Source: Bacteroidota bacterium | GTDB lineage: Bacteria; Bacteroidota; Bacteroidia; AKYH767-A; 2013-40CM-41-45 | DNA: 64,000 bases | NCBI GenBank assembly: GCA_016708785.1 | Contig: JADJFC010000001.1 | Coordinates: forward strand, 1 to 64,000 | Direction of reading: 5' to 3' | Shown here: piece by piece, positions 35,164 to 46,008 of the stretch | Position numbering within the stretch: position 1 is the first letter of the stretch | Layout: every line of letters starts with the position of its first letter | Program-made: the position numbers and the translations under genes | Notes under the pieces: generated by a model | What the model saw: only the letters and a program-made list of their open reading frames with translations | Told to the model about the DNA's origin: nothing | Database searches by the model: none

Positions 35164-35700
35164 ATGGACCATAGTCAAAAACTTGAGAATATATCTTCAA
35201 CAATAAAGGCGGAATTTGGCACGTTGAATTTATCGCAGCTGAATTGGAAGGCTAACCCAAATGCCTGGAGTATTGGACAGTGTATCGATCACATCATTGT
35301 GTCCAATGAACAATATTTTCCGGCGTTTGAGAAAGTTGTTACAGGAAAATACAAAATGACATTCTGGGAGAAAAACAATCCTCTTACCTCCTATACCGGG
35401 AAACAAATGATCAAGACACTTGGGCCTGTTGTGGTTAAAAAATTTCAATCGCCAAAACTATTTCTTCCGTCGCAATCATCCATTAAACAGTCGATTATCG
35501 ACAATTTTATCGAACATCAGAATAAACTCATTAAATACTTCAATTCGATGTCGGAAAATAAATTTGAAAAGACAATTATAACAAGTCCTGTTGCAGGATT
35601 GCTCACGTTGAAACTATCAGATGTTATGGCAATTATTACTGTTCACGAAGAAAGACATCTTGCACAAATGAAGCGTGTAAAATCACAGTTGACTGAATAA
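35164..35700 (+). CDS. DinB-superfamily metal-dependent hydrolase-like protein
   Basis: The 178-aa four-helix bundle protein has the DinB/YfiT features SIGQCIDHIIVSNEQYF and a C-terminal HEERHLAQM, giving the conserved histidines that bind a divalent metal. These proteins are often thiol-S-transferases or are unassigned. It lies 27 bases after the lipoprotein gene. Confidence 0.82.
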   Translation: MDHSQKLENISSTIKAEFGTLNLSQLNWKANPNAWSIGQCIDHIIVSNEQYFPAFEKVVTGKYKMTFWEKNNPLTSYTGKQMIKTLGPVVVKKFQSPKLFLPSQSSIKQSIIDNFIEHQNKLIKYFNSMSENKFEKTIITSPVAGLLTLKLSDVMAIITVHEERHLAQMKRVKSQLTE

Positions 35701-35728
35701 AAAAATCCCGCTACTTTCATAGCGGGAT
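35701..35728 (-). terminator. Intrinsic terminator, mainly minus strand
   Basis: An ATCCCGCT / AGCGGGAT stem has A6 on its left, which gives a U-tract on minus-strand transcripts. It would end the gene at 35810-36535 and lies just after the convergent DinB-like gene. Confidence 0.8.
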
Positions 35729-35809
35729 AAACCTAAGAAAATTTACTAACCTATTCTAACTGTCAATTATACTATTTACTTAATTTGTTATTAATCTATC
35801 ACAAGAACT

Positions 35810-36535
35810 TTACTTGTCTTTTTTCCGTTTGTAAATAAAGATCTGACTACCGTCTTCATTAGTGATCACTTTTTCAAGTTCAGGAGTTTGTTCGCCTTTA
35901 TCACCAAATACGATCACATGGTCTGCATTATCCAGACTATCAGGTATATTTAGTTCTTTCTGTTCATGCTTTTTAATGATCCTTGTCTGCTTTCCGTTTT
36001 TATCAATTGTAATTTGCATTTCTTTAGCATCATCATTATCCTCGTCATCGAACTGAAAATCGAATTTCATATTTGCAATCGAAGCTTCTAGCTCTCGCAT
36101 ATCTGCTTCTAAATCCTGCATTGATTTATTGATCTCAATGTGTACATCTGCAAATTCATCATTTGAGTTCTTATTTCCCTTTTTCGATTTTTTATCATCA
36201 GTTGTCACATTGATATTATAAGAAAGGGACTGCTTAGATTTATTGTCTATTTGACCTAAATTGTGCTTTTTCAGCATAGAAAGATTCAATCCATGACGAT
36301 CACTAATATCTTGCATAATTGAGTAAAATTCATCGTCATTTTTAGCAGTAAAAGTTGTGTCAATTTCTTGACTATTCTTTTTATCCGTACTTTTATATTT
36401 GAACTTTACTACACCATTGTCCTTTCGAACAACTGAAACAGACTGGGCAAAACTCACTGATAAAGTAAGAAGGATCATTGCAAGTCCTAGTACGATCCAG
36501 GCTAGTATAATTCGTGAGGAAAATTTGTTGAACAT
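35810..36535 (-). CDS. Secreted charged protein of unknown function
   Basis: I start at ATG 36535 (MFNKFSSRIILAWIVLGLA). The 241-aa product has an N-terminal membrane/signal segment (LAMILLTLSVSFAQ), a Lys/Asp/Asn-rich central region with a short coiled coil (MQDLEADMRELEASIANM) and a basic end. No family is recognised. It is divergent from the sensor kinase gene and shares the 130-base intergenic region with it, so it could be a target or modulator of that system. Confidence 0.7.
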   Translation of the reverse strand: MFNKFSSRIILAWIVLGLAMILLTLSVSFAQSVSVVRKDNGVVKFKYKSTDKKNSQEIDTTFTAKNDDEFYSIMQDISDRHGLNLSMLKKHNLGQIDNKSKQSLSYNINVTTDDKKSKKGNKNSNDEFADVHIEINKSMQDLEADMRELEASIANMKFDFQFDDEDNDDAKEMQITIDKNGKQTRIIKKHEQKELNIPDSLDNADHVIVFGDKGEQTPELEKVITNEDGSQIFIYKRKKDK

Positions 36536-36665
36536 CTTTTTGCTGTTTAATGATTCAAATATAGGCCTCACTTCAGGCACTTTAGGGTTAATGTGCCGTT
36601 AATCTCTGTTAAAGATTGGTTAAAGTCGAGCTTCAAATGTTAACAGATTGTATTTTTACACAGTA

Positions 36666-38303
36666 ATGAACAAGAAAAGTATCAAAGGCATAATTGCATT
36701 AATGAGTATTGCATTGATTGGTGTGATCAGCCTTCAGCTATACTGGATTTTTCATGATATTCGATTAAAGGAACAACAATTTGAGCAATCTGTAAATCAG
36801 GCTATGAACTCAATCGTTGACCGTATAGAAACGAATGAAGCGATGAATATTCTTCATCAGCGAGTATTCAATATTGATCCGCAGCGGATGACACAACTCA
36901 TCATTCGTGACACTTCAAGTTTTAATCCGGTTACGATTACAGATACGACCATTGAGATTCCAAATTTACCCGGGCACCCACCGCCGATAATGGAAGATCT
37001 GGACAATGCCGACATCAATATTGAATTTCACCGTCCCGGAAGTAATCGTTCATTTCTACGCGTTCAAAAGCGAAATTATTTCCATAAAGATTCCGTCAGT
37101 CAGCATACAATTCATAGTTCACAGATCACCAGAGTTTTCGGCGATTCAGCAGAGATCACGATTCGTCAGAATGAAGAAAAAATCAAAGCCCGACTAGAGA
37201 AACTCAATGATGTCATGCAGAAGGTGGCCGTTGAATTTGCCGGTCCGGAAGGCGATGTTCTCACAAGAATCGATTCTTCCCGTCTGGACTCATTAATTTC
37301 TATGGAATTGAAAAACCGAGGCATCGATCTGGACGTAAATTATGGAGTATTGAATGGATTAACAAACTCATTTCTTATTAAGAAAAGCAAGATCGACCAG
37401 AAAGAACTTCAGAACTCAAAATTCAGGATACTGCTCTTTCCAAATGATATTGTCTCTAAACCGGATTACCTGATTCTTCACTTTCCAAACACGATAAAAT
37501 ACGTTCTTGCATCGATGTGGTTCATGTTGGCTAGTTCAACATTATTTACTTTCATTATCTTATTTGGTTTCGCTTACACTATTCAAGTCATCTATAAACA
37601 AAAGAAGTTATCCGATATTAAAAGCGATTTTATCAATAACATGACTCATGAATTCAAAACACCAATTGCTACAATATCGTTGGCAGTAGATTCGATCAAG
37701 AATCCAAAAGTCAGGAATGACCAGGAGAAAATGGATTACTTCACACGCATCATACGTGAAGAAAATAAACGCATGAACAGTCAAGTAGAAAACGTACTCC
37801 GAATGGCTCAGCTTGAAAAAGGAGAATTGGATCTCAGGAAAGAAGAACAGAATATGCACACCATCATCCTGAATGCTGTTGACCTGATTGAACTTCAAGT
37901 TGAAAACAAAGGTGGTAAAATCGACCTTTCGCTTGATGCCGCAATTCCAATGATAAATGGCGATGGAATCCACCTGTCGAATGTGATCTTTAACCTGCTC
38001 GACAATGCCAATAAATATTCTCCGGAAAAGCCTGAAATTACTATTTCAACCTACAATAATAATGAGGGTTTATTCGTTACAGTTAAGGATAAAGGTGCCG
38101 GAATGACAAAAGAAACTCAGAAGAAGATCTTCGAAAAATTTTATCGAGTACCTACAGGAAATATTCATGATATAAAAGGCTTTGGTTTAGGCCTCAGTTA
38201 TGTGAAAGAAATAATTGAATTACATAAAGGAACTATTAAAGTTGACAGTGAACTTGGAAGAGGAAGTTCATTTGAAATTTACATACCATATTCTTTTCGA
38301 TGA
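36666..38303 (+). CDS. Membrane sensor histidine kinase (RprX-like)
   Basis: I start at ATG 36666 (MNKKSIKGIIALM). The ~545-aa product has TM1 (~8-28), a long extracytoplasmic sensor (~30-280), TM2 (~283-307) and the kinase core. H-box HEFKTPIATI has phospho-acceptor His328, N box is NLLDNANKYSPE, G1 DKGAGM and G2 GFGLGLSYV. The gene overlaps the response regulator start by ATGA. Confidence 0.88.
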   Translation: MNKKSIKGIIALMSIALIGVISLQLYWIFHDIRLKEQQFEQSVNQAMNSIVDRIETNEAMNILHQRVFNIDPQRMTQLIIRDTSSFNPVTITDTTIEIPNLPGHPPPIMEDLDNADINIEFHRPGSNRSFLRVQKRNYFHKDSVSQHTIHSSQITRVFGDSAEITIRQNEEKIKARLEKLNDVMQKVAVEFAGPEGDVLTRIDSSRLDSLISMELKNRGIDLDVNYGVLNGLTNSFLIKKSKIDQKELQNSKFRILLFPNDIVSKPDYLILHFPNTIKYVLASMWFMLASSTLFTFIILFGFAYTIQVIYKQKKLSDIKSDFINNMTHEFKTPIATISLAVDSIKNPKVRNDQEKMDYFTRIIREENKRMNSQVENVLRMAQLEKGELDLRKEEQNMHTIILNAVDLIELQVENKGGKIDLSLDAAIPMINGDGIHLSNVIFNLLDNANKYSPEKPEITISTYNNNEGLFVTVKDKGAGMTKETQKKIFEKFYRVPTGNIHDIKGFGLGLSYVKEIIELHKGTIKVDSELGRGSSFEIYIPYSFR

Positions 38304-39012
38304 AAAACACTACTACAATGACAACAAAAATAAAAATTCTTCTTGTTGAAGATGATCCGAACTTTGGTTCCGTTTTAAAAAATTATCTGGAACTAAATGA
38401 ATATGAAGTAAAACTTTGCACTGATGGCTTTGCCGGCTATGACCAATTTGTTGTAGGAAAATTCGATATCTGCATACTTGATGTGATGATGCCTAAAAAG
38501 GACGGATTTACATTGGCAAAAGAGATCAGAGAAAAAGATGAACACATCCCAATTATATTCCTTACTGCAAAAACAATGAAGGAAGATATGTTGACAGGTT
38601 TCCATGTAGGTGCCGACGATTATGTTACCAAACCATTCGACTCAGAAGTTTTGCTCTTCAAATTAAAAGCGATTCTGAAAAGAAGTCTGGATAAAAACCA
38701 CGACCCCTCGCAGAAAGAATTTGATCTTGGACAATATCATTTCAACTTTGATCACCGTACGATAGTGAAAAACGGTGAATCGCAAAATTGTCACCAAAAG
38801 AAGCTGAGTTACTTCGAATGTTATGCATCTTCAAAAACGAACTCTTGCCAAGACAAAAAGCACTAAAAGAAATCTGGGGCGATGACAATTATTTCAATGC
38901 CAGAAGTATGGATGTTTTTATCACAAAACTTAGAAAATACCTAAAAGAAGATTCTTCACTGGACATAATTAACATTCACGGAAAAGGATTTAGATTAATT
39001 GATAATGCTTAG
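38300..39012 (+). CDS. OmpR-family response regulator, RprY-like (single-base break)
   Basis: The receiver domain has acidic pocket EDD (~18-19), phospho-acceptor Asp61 (DICILDVMMPKKDG) and Lys111 (VTKPFDSE). The winged-helix DNA-binding domain follows (LSPKEAELLRMLC, IWGDDNYFNARSMDVFITKLR). The frame breaks at an AAAA run at 38784-38787; five A give ESQKLSPKEAELL and a normal ~237-aa regulator. It is coupled to the preceding kinase and probably regulates the adjacent operons. Confidence 0.85.
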
Positions 39013-39020
39013 TATATTTG
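39013..39020 (+). promoter_or_regulatory. -7 box TATATTTG
   Basis: A perfect TAnnTTTG match lies 40 bases before the Rieske gene. Confidence 0.4.
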
Positions 39021-39059
39021 GCGAATAACTCTTAATCATTATAAATTAATTTTAATCCT

Positions 39060-39482
39060 GTGGACAGAAGAAATTTTATTAAAAGTTCCTGCACTTTTTG
39101 TGTTGCTGCAACCGGCTTAACAGCATTAGCAACCATGCTTCAAAGTTGTGCAACGATCCATGTTTTCAATGGGACAATTGACAATAACTCAATCACAGTA
39201 CCACTATCGGAACTAGTAGAGAAAGAAACGGTGATCATCAAATCAAAGAATACAGAATCAGATATTGCTCTTGTTAAAAGCAAATCCGGTGAGTGGAAAG
39301 CATTACTTATGTTATGCACACATGCTTCAAATCCAATCGTCTTTAATGGCTCTGCATTTATGTGCAACGTTCATTTCAGTGAATTTAATATGGATGGTGT
39401 ACCAAAAAACGGACCTGCACAAAAGCCTCTTAAAATTCTTACAACTGAATTAAAAAATGAATCAATAGTTATTAAGTTGTAG
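39060..39482 (+). CDS. Rieske [2Fe-2S] lipoprotein with twin-arginine signal
   Basis: The 140-aa product starts with GTG. Its signal has a twin-arginine motif (DRRNFIK) and a lipobox (MLQSC, Cys30), so it is probably exported folded with its cluster and then lipidated. The Rieske ligands Cys86-X-His88 (CTH) and Cys102-X2-His105 (CNVH) are both present, in the expected ~14-residue spacing. It likely transfers electrons in the periplasm; no partner oxidase or dehydrogenase is adjacent. Confidence 0.82.
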   Translation: MDRRNFIKSSCTFCVAATGLTALATMLQSCATIHVFNGTIDNNSITVPLSELVEKETVIIKSKNTESDIALVKSKSGEWKALLMLCTHASNPIVFNGSAFMCNVHFSEFNMDGVPKNGPAQKPLKILTTELKNESIVIKL

Positions 39483-39499
39483 ACAAATTTAAAAAACTT

Positions 39500-41457
39500 T
39501 CAACCAAGTGTAATAGTAAATTGGGTGAATTCATTTTGAATTGACTCTACTACCATTTCACCATTATGTGATTTTATGATTTCATTACTGATACTTAATC
39601 CAAGTCCGGTACCCTGTCCTGATGGTTTAGTAGTGAAAAATGGTTCAAAGATCATATCTTTTTCTTGCTCCGGAATTCCAACTCCATTATCCCGGATAAA
39701 CAAAACAATTTTCCCATTCTTTGAAAAAGTTGAAATACTCAATAATGGAGAATAATCAGGTCCTGCTGAGATCTTTTTTTCATCCATTGCCTGAAAAGCA
39801 TTTGTAAAAATATTAAGAAGAACTCTCCCAATATCGGCGGCAACAATTTTAACATCGGCAAGATCCTGAGCAAGATTATTTTGCACTTTGCATTGGAATG
39901 AAGGGTTTTGAACCCGAATAGCATTAAATGCCATTGACAAGTTTCTTTCAACAAGAGAATTAATGTTGCAAAGTTCTTTTTCCGGCGACTTACTTCTTGA
40001 ATGATCAAGCATACTTTTTATAATGCCATCTGCACGCATCCCATGAAATTTTATCTTTCCCATGGAGTCCTTTAGACCAGAAATCAACTCCTCTCTTTCC
40101 TCTTTCGACTCAGCTTCAGATAACTCAGTAAGTAACTCTTCTGACAATTCAGAAAAATTGGTTATAAAATTAATTGGATTTCTGATCTCATGTGCAATTC
40201 CCGCAGACAACTTTCCCATGGACGCTAATTTTTCATGGCGAATTAATTGTTCTTGTGTTGATTTTAGCTTTTCAAGTGAGTCAGCCAATTCTGCATTCTT
40301 TCGCTTCTTAAGGTTATTAGTGTATACCAAAAAAACAATTGTGACGATAAAGAAAAAACAACCGACAATGAAAAGATTCTTCAGAAACCTTTGTTTTTGA
40401 ACCTGAGATTCCTGAATGGCTGTTTGCTTTGCCATCTTGAGAATATTTTCCTGCTCTGCACTTGCTATTTCATACTTTGATTTTATACTGGCAAGCTCAA
40501 AGATTTCCTTTCATTCACCATTGAATCTTTTAAATCGACATAAAATTTTAAATGCTCCAACGCTTCTCTGTAATTTTTCTTTTCCAGAAAATACTTATAA
40601 AGTAGAAAATGTGATTGAACAAAGCCTCGCACACTATTATGAATATATCCGATCTTTATAACCTTATCAGCATACTCATGTGCTTTTTCAAATTGGCCCA
40701 TATTAAAATAGGCTTGCGCTATCTCGCCGTAAAATAATTGAGTACCAATTAGGTCGTCTTTTTGCGCAACTCGATCGAAAGCGTTGTTAAAATAATAAAT
40801 CGCTGAATCATTTATATTCTGACGTGCAAAGTAAATTCCTCGACCATAATTATACTCCCGAATCCCAGAATTATCCGTTCCAACATACATAAACTTTTTT
40901 GCAATTGCCAAGTATTCTTCTGCATTAATATATTTCCCACTTTCAGAAGCACATAATGAGGCAAGATATGCAGTTCTTCTCCAACGTACAGTATCTCCGG
41001 AAGCTTCAAAAACTTTCATCGAGGAAATAAAATAGTCCTCTGCTTCAATAAAATTTCGTTGCAAATAATTAATCAGTCCAAGTTGAATATTACACCTGGC
41101 ACTTTCATTCATCTGCGAATTTCGTTCAAAGATACGTTGAGCCCGATAGATATAATCAAATGCAACAGGATAATTAAAAGTTCCAACAATATTCGTCTTT
41201 CCCAATACATAATATCCCTTTGCAACTCCTGACTCATAATTAATCGACTCACATTCTTCGATATACTTTTTAGTAAGTGCTGCAACAGAATCAGAATTGA
41301 TAGAAATAGATTCTTCAAGACTCAAAAAAACAGAATCAAGAATTGCTTTCCTGCTCAATTTATCCATTGTTTCATCAGCAAATAATGCTGACGAAAACAA
41401 AAAATTATGAAGAAATAAGCAAAAGTAAAATAGTACTTTACTTTTCACTCTTACCAT
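39500..41457 (-). CDS. TPR-domain histidine kinase (single-base break)
   Basis: I start at ATG 41457, overlapping the upstream gene's end. A signal segment (VLFYFCLFLHNFLFSSALF) is followed by TPR-like repeats (~60-320), a TM (NLFIVGCFFFIVTIVFLVY) and a kinase core with H-box HEIRNPINFITNFSEL, N-box NIFTNAFQAMDE, G1 DNGVGIPE and G2 GTGLGLSISNEII. The frame breaks at AAA 40499-40501; one more base joins NERKS to ELASIKSKYEIA and so to the kinase half, giving ~653 aa. The layout parallels the TPR cyclase at 9732. It is convergent with the Rieske gene. Confidence 0.82.
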
Positions 41458-41885
41458 GCTGAACAATCATCTGGACAGAAGGTCTGCAAAATATATAATC
41501 CACTTCCGGTTTTTTTATCAATACCTGTCTTTGTAGTCTTGATCGATTTTACTGCGATATTCAATTGGTCTTTGTCAACGATTAAATTAAGCGACAATGC
41601 ATTTACATCACCATCTTTAAACAGCTCATCGAAAATTCGCTTACTAAGAATGAAACCTGTCGTTTTATAAGGTGTAGGATCCTCAATGTGTGCTTGCCGA
41701 TAACCTGCAACCAATTGCTCAATTTCCGACTTTGCAACTTCCATCCCGCCACCGGATACCTCATTAATGTATCTGTTAGTATTGTCGCAAGGTGAAACTT
41801 CCTGAGCACCGGAATTGAATGAATACACGTTGAATCCTAAGGATACAACGAATGCAATTAAAATCAATAAATTTCTTGTTTTCAT
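41451..41885 (-). CDS. Small secreted protein of unknown function
   Basis: The 144-aa product has an N-terminal signal (LLILIAFVVSLGFNVYS) and a mature part with conserved-looking VSPCDNTNRYINE and a Cys-rich end (FCPDDCSAW). No family is recognised. It overlaps the TPR kinase start by seven bases (ATGGTAA), so the two are translationally coupled. A role as ligand or cofactor of that sensor is a reasonable guess. Confidence 0.7.
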   Translation of the reverse strand: MKTRNLLILIAFVVSLGFNVYSFNSGAQEVSPCDNTNRYINEVSGGGMEVAKSEIEQLVAGYRQAHIEDPTPYKTTGFILSKRIFDELFKDGDVNALSLNLIVDKDQLNIAVKSIKTTKTGIDKKTGSGLYILQTFCPDDCSAW

Positions 41886-42168
41886 AGTGTGTGGATTTCT
41901 ATTGAACTTATGTGTGAATTTGTTACCGCTTTTTCTTTAAATACATTTAATTTGTGTTCATCATACCGAACAATCTATGGGACAAAATGATTGCTATATG
42001 TTTAATAATTAAGGTAATTTAAAGAAATAATATAATATCGGTCAAATTTATTTTCATAAATATCGGTTAAACATGGTAAAAAGCGATGAAAACGAATACA
42101 ATTAAAAAGCGGGGATATTTAATACCAACTAAATATCACCGCTTTCTATAGGAGCTTTTTAGATATGA
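41886..42168. other. Intergenic leader region and terminator
   Basis: This region holds the upstream sequence of the minus-strand sensor pair and, at 42104-42145, the terminator of the next minus-strand gene. Nothing else was seen. Confidence 0.5.
42104..42145 (-). terminator. Intrinsic terminator (minus strand)
   Basis: A long stem (AAAGCGG-GATATTTA against TAAATATC-CCGCTTT) has a T-rich tail on the minus strand, 23 bases after the PNGase F-like stop. Confidence 0.82.
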
Positions 42169-44411
42169 TTACTTAATGAGCAGTACTCTTCTATTTAATT
42201 TTTTGCCATTGCTTTCCATTCTGATCATATATAATCCATCTTGTAAAGTCGAAAGATCCATTTCCGTTCTATAATCTGTTACCGGGAGTTTTTTAATCAT
42301 TACAATTTTTCCGGTTGCATCAAAAACAGTTGTCATAACATCTGAATTATCAAACGAAGTATTGATTCGAATTAAACCTGTGGTTGGATTTGGGTAAACA
42401 AATATATCAGCTGCTTCCGGTTCGTCATCAATACCAACTTGAAAATCAATGGCGAAGTTTACATTATAAAAATCACCATAATCACCTGATGCACCAATTT
42501 GTGTTGCTGTATTTCCTTTTAGAATACGGAACAGCCCAACACCATTATAACAACATACGCCATCTCCGTAACTGTCATAAGCAGTGATGGAATAACATCC
42601 GTTAGAAAGAAATACTGTATCGATATAAACTGTATTTGCAGCAGGAAAAGTTGGTCTGGAAAACAAGACTGTACCCTGATCATCTTTCACTGTCCATGAA
42701 ACTTCATTTGGAGAACCATCGGTCTTTGTCAAGATCCGAACAAAATTTGTATTGTAAATATTAACCGGAACAAATGTTGATCGTAAAGTATCATCATAAA
42801 CAAACTCATCATTGAAACCATTTGGTTGTTCTATGTAGGCTGTGAAAGTATGTGTTCCTGCACCAAATGTGATCGGTGGCAAAGTTACAGTTGTGCTATC
42901 CATCAGATTTAATGAACCTGTCCAGGTGTACGATTGCAATGAACCGGCATCTACCTGATACTTTATGGTCAGCGTCGTTAAAATAGCACTTCCATTATTC
43001 TTGATCACAACAGAAGGATTCAAACCTTCACAAATTGGATTTCTTCTTCTGTATTCAAATGCATCAGTAGGTGTCACAATGCGTTCTATTGAAGCATTGT
43101 TTACGTAATTGACAGCATCATATTCAATTGCATGCGACTGAATAAAATATTCAGGAGCATAAAATCCTGAAGGTCCACCTGTAACTGTGTAAGGCACCAT
43201 ATTATAGTCAAGTGTTACAACTCCGCCCGGAGAAATAAATGGAGTTGCATTGTAATCATGTGGAGTTACATAGGATCCGGGACACCAGTTTGCTCTTTTA
43301 TAGAACCAAGTACTGGTATATCCGGGAGCGCCTTGAGGATATAGCGGATTGGAACCGCAATCGCTCCTCCATAAATGCTGATCCAGATCAGTACCATTGA
43401 TGTTGATTGAATGTGTGACATCATAAAACTCCGCAACCTCCTGATTAGGGAAACCACCAAAACCATGTCCGGTAGTTATCAACCTGATCTTTTCATAGGT
43501 GGTGGTAGAATCAACATTAAGCGAGATCACCGGTAAGTGATTATCAATTGGGTCCGCTGAATTTCCATAAGCAAATGTTCCATTCCACAGATTCGTCACC
43601 TTAAACGCATTCATTGGCGGAACACCTTCGATAAAATAAAAGTCATTCGTTACAAGCCAGCCATTACTATAGCCACAAACAGTTGAAACAAATGTGACAC
43701 TGTCCATGAGCAATGTTCTGTAATCTGTAACATCAAACCAAAGATCCACTGCCATTCCATAGGGAGTAATTGAACGGGCAATTTCTATTCGCTCTTTTAC
43801 TTCAAATTGAACATAAGCTGAATCATACTGAACATAAACAACTGAATCCGGAGTAACAAAAGTTGAATCTGTAAAATTCCCCAAACTGTCAAATTCAAAA
43901 CTATTGTAATAAGCCGGCCATACTACAATCTGTGTTGTTGGAATTGATGGATTTAATGAATCAGTATAAAAACTGATTTCAAATGAAGGATTCGCAATTG
44001 AATCCAAAGCCATTGATAAAGAATCATAAAAATATGTATATGATGTATCGGTCATGTATTGCAACGAATCCATTGAACTGCCATTAACAGTAAAAGAAGG
44101 AAACGCTGTAAGTGTTGAATCTATGACTCCTGTCCCCGTTCGACTTTCAAGGTTGCTATCCGGTCGTAAATATCGCATCCAAAACTTGGGCAAATCAATT
44201 GGTACTTCAATAAAATTCTGTAATACGGAACTGAATCTGACGGAAATGCAAAAGTACCTTTACCGGTATTGCAATTTTGGTGCAGGAAACTTGAAAATCC
44301 GTGGACTATAGTGGTATCCCCATTTGCTGCTTCCGATGATATAGGTTTCAAAAAGGAAGTTAATGCAATTAATGTTATAATTATTGCAGATTTGTGTTTT
44401 ATATGTTTCAT
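42169..44411 (-). CDS. T9SS-sorted PNGase F-like protein (single-base break)
   Basis: The ~747-aa secreted product is related to peptide-N-glycosidase F, which releases N-glycans from glycoproteins. A signal sequence (IIITLIALTSFLKPISSEA) precedes a first beta-sandwich with FAFPSDSVPYYRILLKY. The second half of the fold has TTGHGFGGF, QEVAEFYDVTHSI, LWRSDCGSNPLYPQG and FYKRANWCPG. The end is a T9SS type A domain starting VYPNPTTGLIRINT. The frame breaks at a CCCC run (44134-44137); one extra base restores LKVERGTGVIDSTLT. Catalysis is not certain. Confidence 0.8.
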
Positions 44412-44461
44412 CTTTAATTAAATTTACCGAGGATTCAAAAGTAATAATAATCCTTATTGTT

Positions 44462-45142
44462 ATGTCGTTTTATATTGCCATTATCCTATTTATTTCTGCA
44501 GTTGTTGCCGGTGTGATTACTATGATCGTTGGAAAAAACATCAGCAAGGAACGATTCACACTTTTAGCTGCAATTCATGGCATGTTTTTATTTGCATTTA
44601 TTGCTTCAATTTTACTAAGAAAGGACGCATCAGCCTTCAATTACTTTTTTTTACTTTTCATATGCAGTGGACTAGTTTTAAGTGGTATTGCCTGGAGAAG
44701 TGGCATCTTCATCGGACTCAAAATCTACTTCGGAATTTTTGCACTCACTGTTGGAATGTTCATCCTATCTCCTTCAAGACTGGTTAATTTTTTACTCACT
44801 ACCAAGTACACTGATACATTAGGTGAATCATTTCATGTAACTGAAAATTTCTATCTGGAAAGGCAGAATTCAAATAAGAATCAGGACGACATGCCACGGT
44901 ACAAATTGATCAGAAAAAGAGGTATCTTTCACTCTTCTCTTCAAAGAGATCTTGAATTCGGCGGCAAATTGGATTCCATCAAAGTTCTTGAATTTGACAA
45001 GTCATCTTTGGGATTAATAAGAGGGTATACCAGCTCTACAACATACGTCAGTACTAAAATCGATAGTTCAGATGTCGAAGTCAGCACAAAGAAAAAATCA
45101 AACGACGGATTACAATATCAATTACGAAAAAAACACTATTAG
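44462..45142 (+). CDS. Membrane protein of unknown function
   Basis: I start at ATG 44462 (MSFYIAIILFISAVVAG). The 226-aa product has four hydrophobic helices in the first ~110 residues and a hydrophilic extracytoplasmic or cytoplasmic tail rich in Lys/Ser (GLIRGYTSSTTYVSTK). No family is recognised. It is followed directly by the propeller gene, which may overlap its end. Confidence 0.65.
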   Translation: MSFYIAIILFISAVVAGVITMIVGKNISKERFTLLAAIHGMFLFAFIASILLRKDASAFNYFFLLFICSGLVLSGIAWRSGIFIGLKIYFGIFALTVGMFILSPSRLVNFLLTTKYTDTLGESFHVTENFYLERQNSNKNQDDMPRYKLIRKRGIFHSSLQRDLEFGGKLDSIKVLEFDKSSLGLIRGYTSSTTYVSTKIDSSDVEVSTKKKSNDGLQYQLRKKHY

Positions 45143-46008
45143 TTTACGCCCTTATTTCACTATTCGTGAACGTATCAGATGCCCAAATCCCTGATACGGA
45201 TATTTATTTAATTCCTACAAAATATGAAAACGGAAAAATCATTCTTGGAAAAGCTGTTAACATAACATCTTCCCCTGGATATGACAATCAGCCTTGCTTT
45301 TCTCCGGATAGCAAAGAGATACTTTTCGTTTCAATCAAAGACAGCGTACAGTCAGATGTCTGGAAGTATGACATTGCAACTAAAACAAAAGTTCAATTGA
45401 CAAAAACAAAAGAAAGTGAATATTCACCTACTTATATCAAGAAAGGGAAAAGCATTTCTGTAGTTAGAGTCGATAAGGATTCAATCCAACGATTTTACAA
45501 AATGGATTACCCGGCAATGAAGAAAACTGAAATGATCAAAGGTTCAGAGGGCATTGGTTATTCCTGCTGGATCAATGATTCTTTAGTTGCAGGATTTTAT
45601 GTTGATAAAATCAATAACCTTAAGCTAATGGATTTAACTAATTTAAGCCAAACGCATCGTTATGACAATCCGGGCCGATGTATGAAAATTAATCCGGTGA
45701 GTAAATCACTTTTCATCATCGATAAAAACGACTCTGCAAGCAATTATCTGTGTGAGGTTGACGTAGAAAGAAATAAGGTAGGCAGAATAGTTAAAACCTT
45801 AAAAGGTTCTGAAGATTTTGATTTCCTTAAAAATGGCCTAATCATTTTTGGTCATGATGGAAAATTCTTTACGCTAAGTGAGGATCGAACAGAATGGATT
45901 CCTGTGTCTGAGCCTATAGAGGGCTTATCAGGTGACTTTTACCGTTTTGCCATTAGCCCTGACAACAAATACATTGCTGTAGTTTCCTACAAGGGACAAA
46001 AACCATGA
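45121..46008 (+). CDS. Secreted TolB/WD40-like propeller protein (possible ATT start)
   Basis: The clear body (IPDTDIYLIPTKYENGK...) contains PD40-like blades such as NQPCFSPDSKEILFVSIKD and YRFAISPDNKYIAVVS. A signal peptide is readable only upstream of the first standard start (GTG 45166): TKKTLLVYALISLFVNVSDAQ, beginning at an ATT at 45121. So either ATT initiates, as in infC, or a start base is miscalled. With ATT the protein is ~295 aa and overlaps the membrane gene by 22 bases. It is coupled to the next oxidoreductase by ATGA. Confidence 0.65.
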   Translation: MTKKTLLVYALISLFVNVSDAQIPDTDIYLIPTKYENGKIILGKAVNITSSPGYDNQPCFSPDSKEILFVSIKDSVQSDVWKYDIATKTKVQLTKTKESEYSPTYIKKGKSISVVRVDKDSIQRFYKMDYPAMKKTEMIKGSEGIGYSCWINDSLVAGFYVDKINNLKLMDLTNLSQTHRYDNPGRCMKINPVSKSLFIIDKNDSASNYLCEVDVERNKVGRIVKTLKGSEDFDFLKNGLIIFGHDGKFFTLSEDRTEWIPVSEPIEGLSGDFYRFAISPDNKYIAVVSYKGQKP

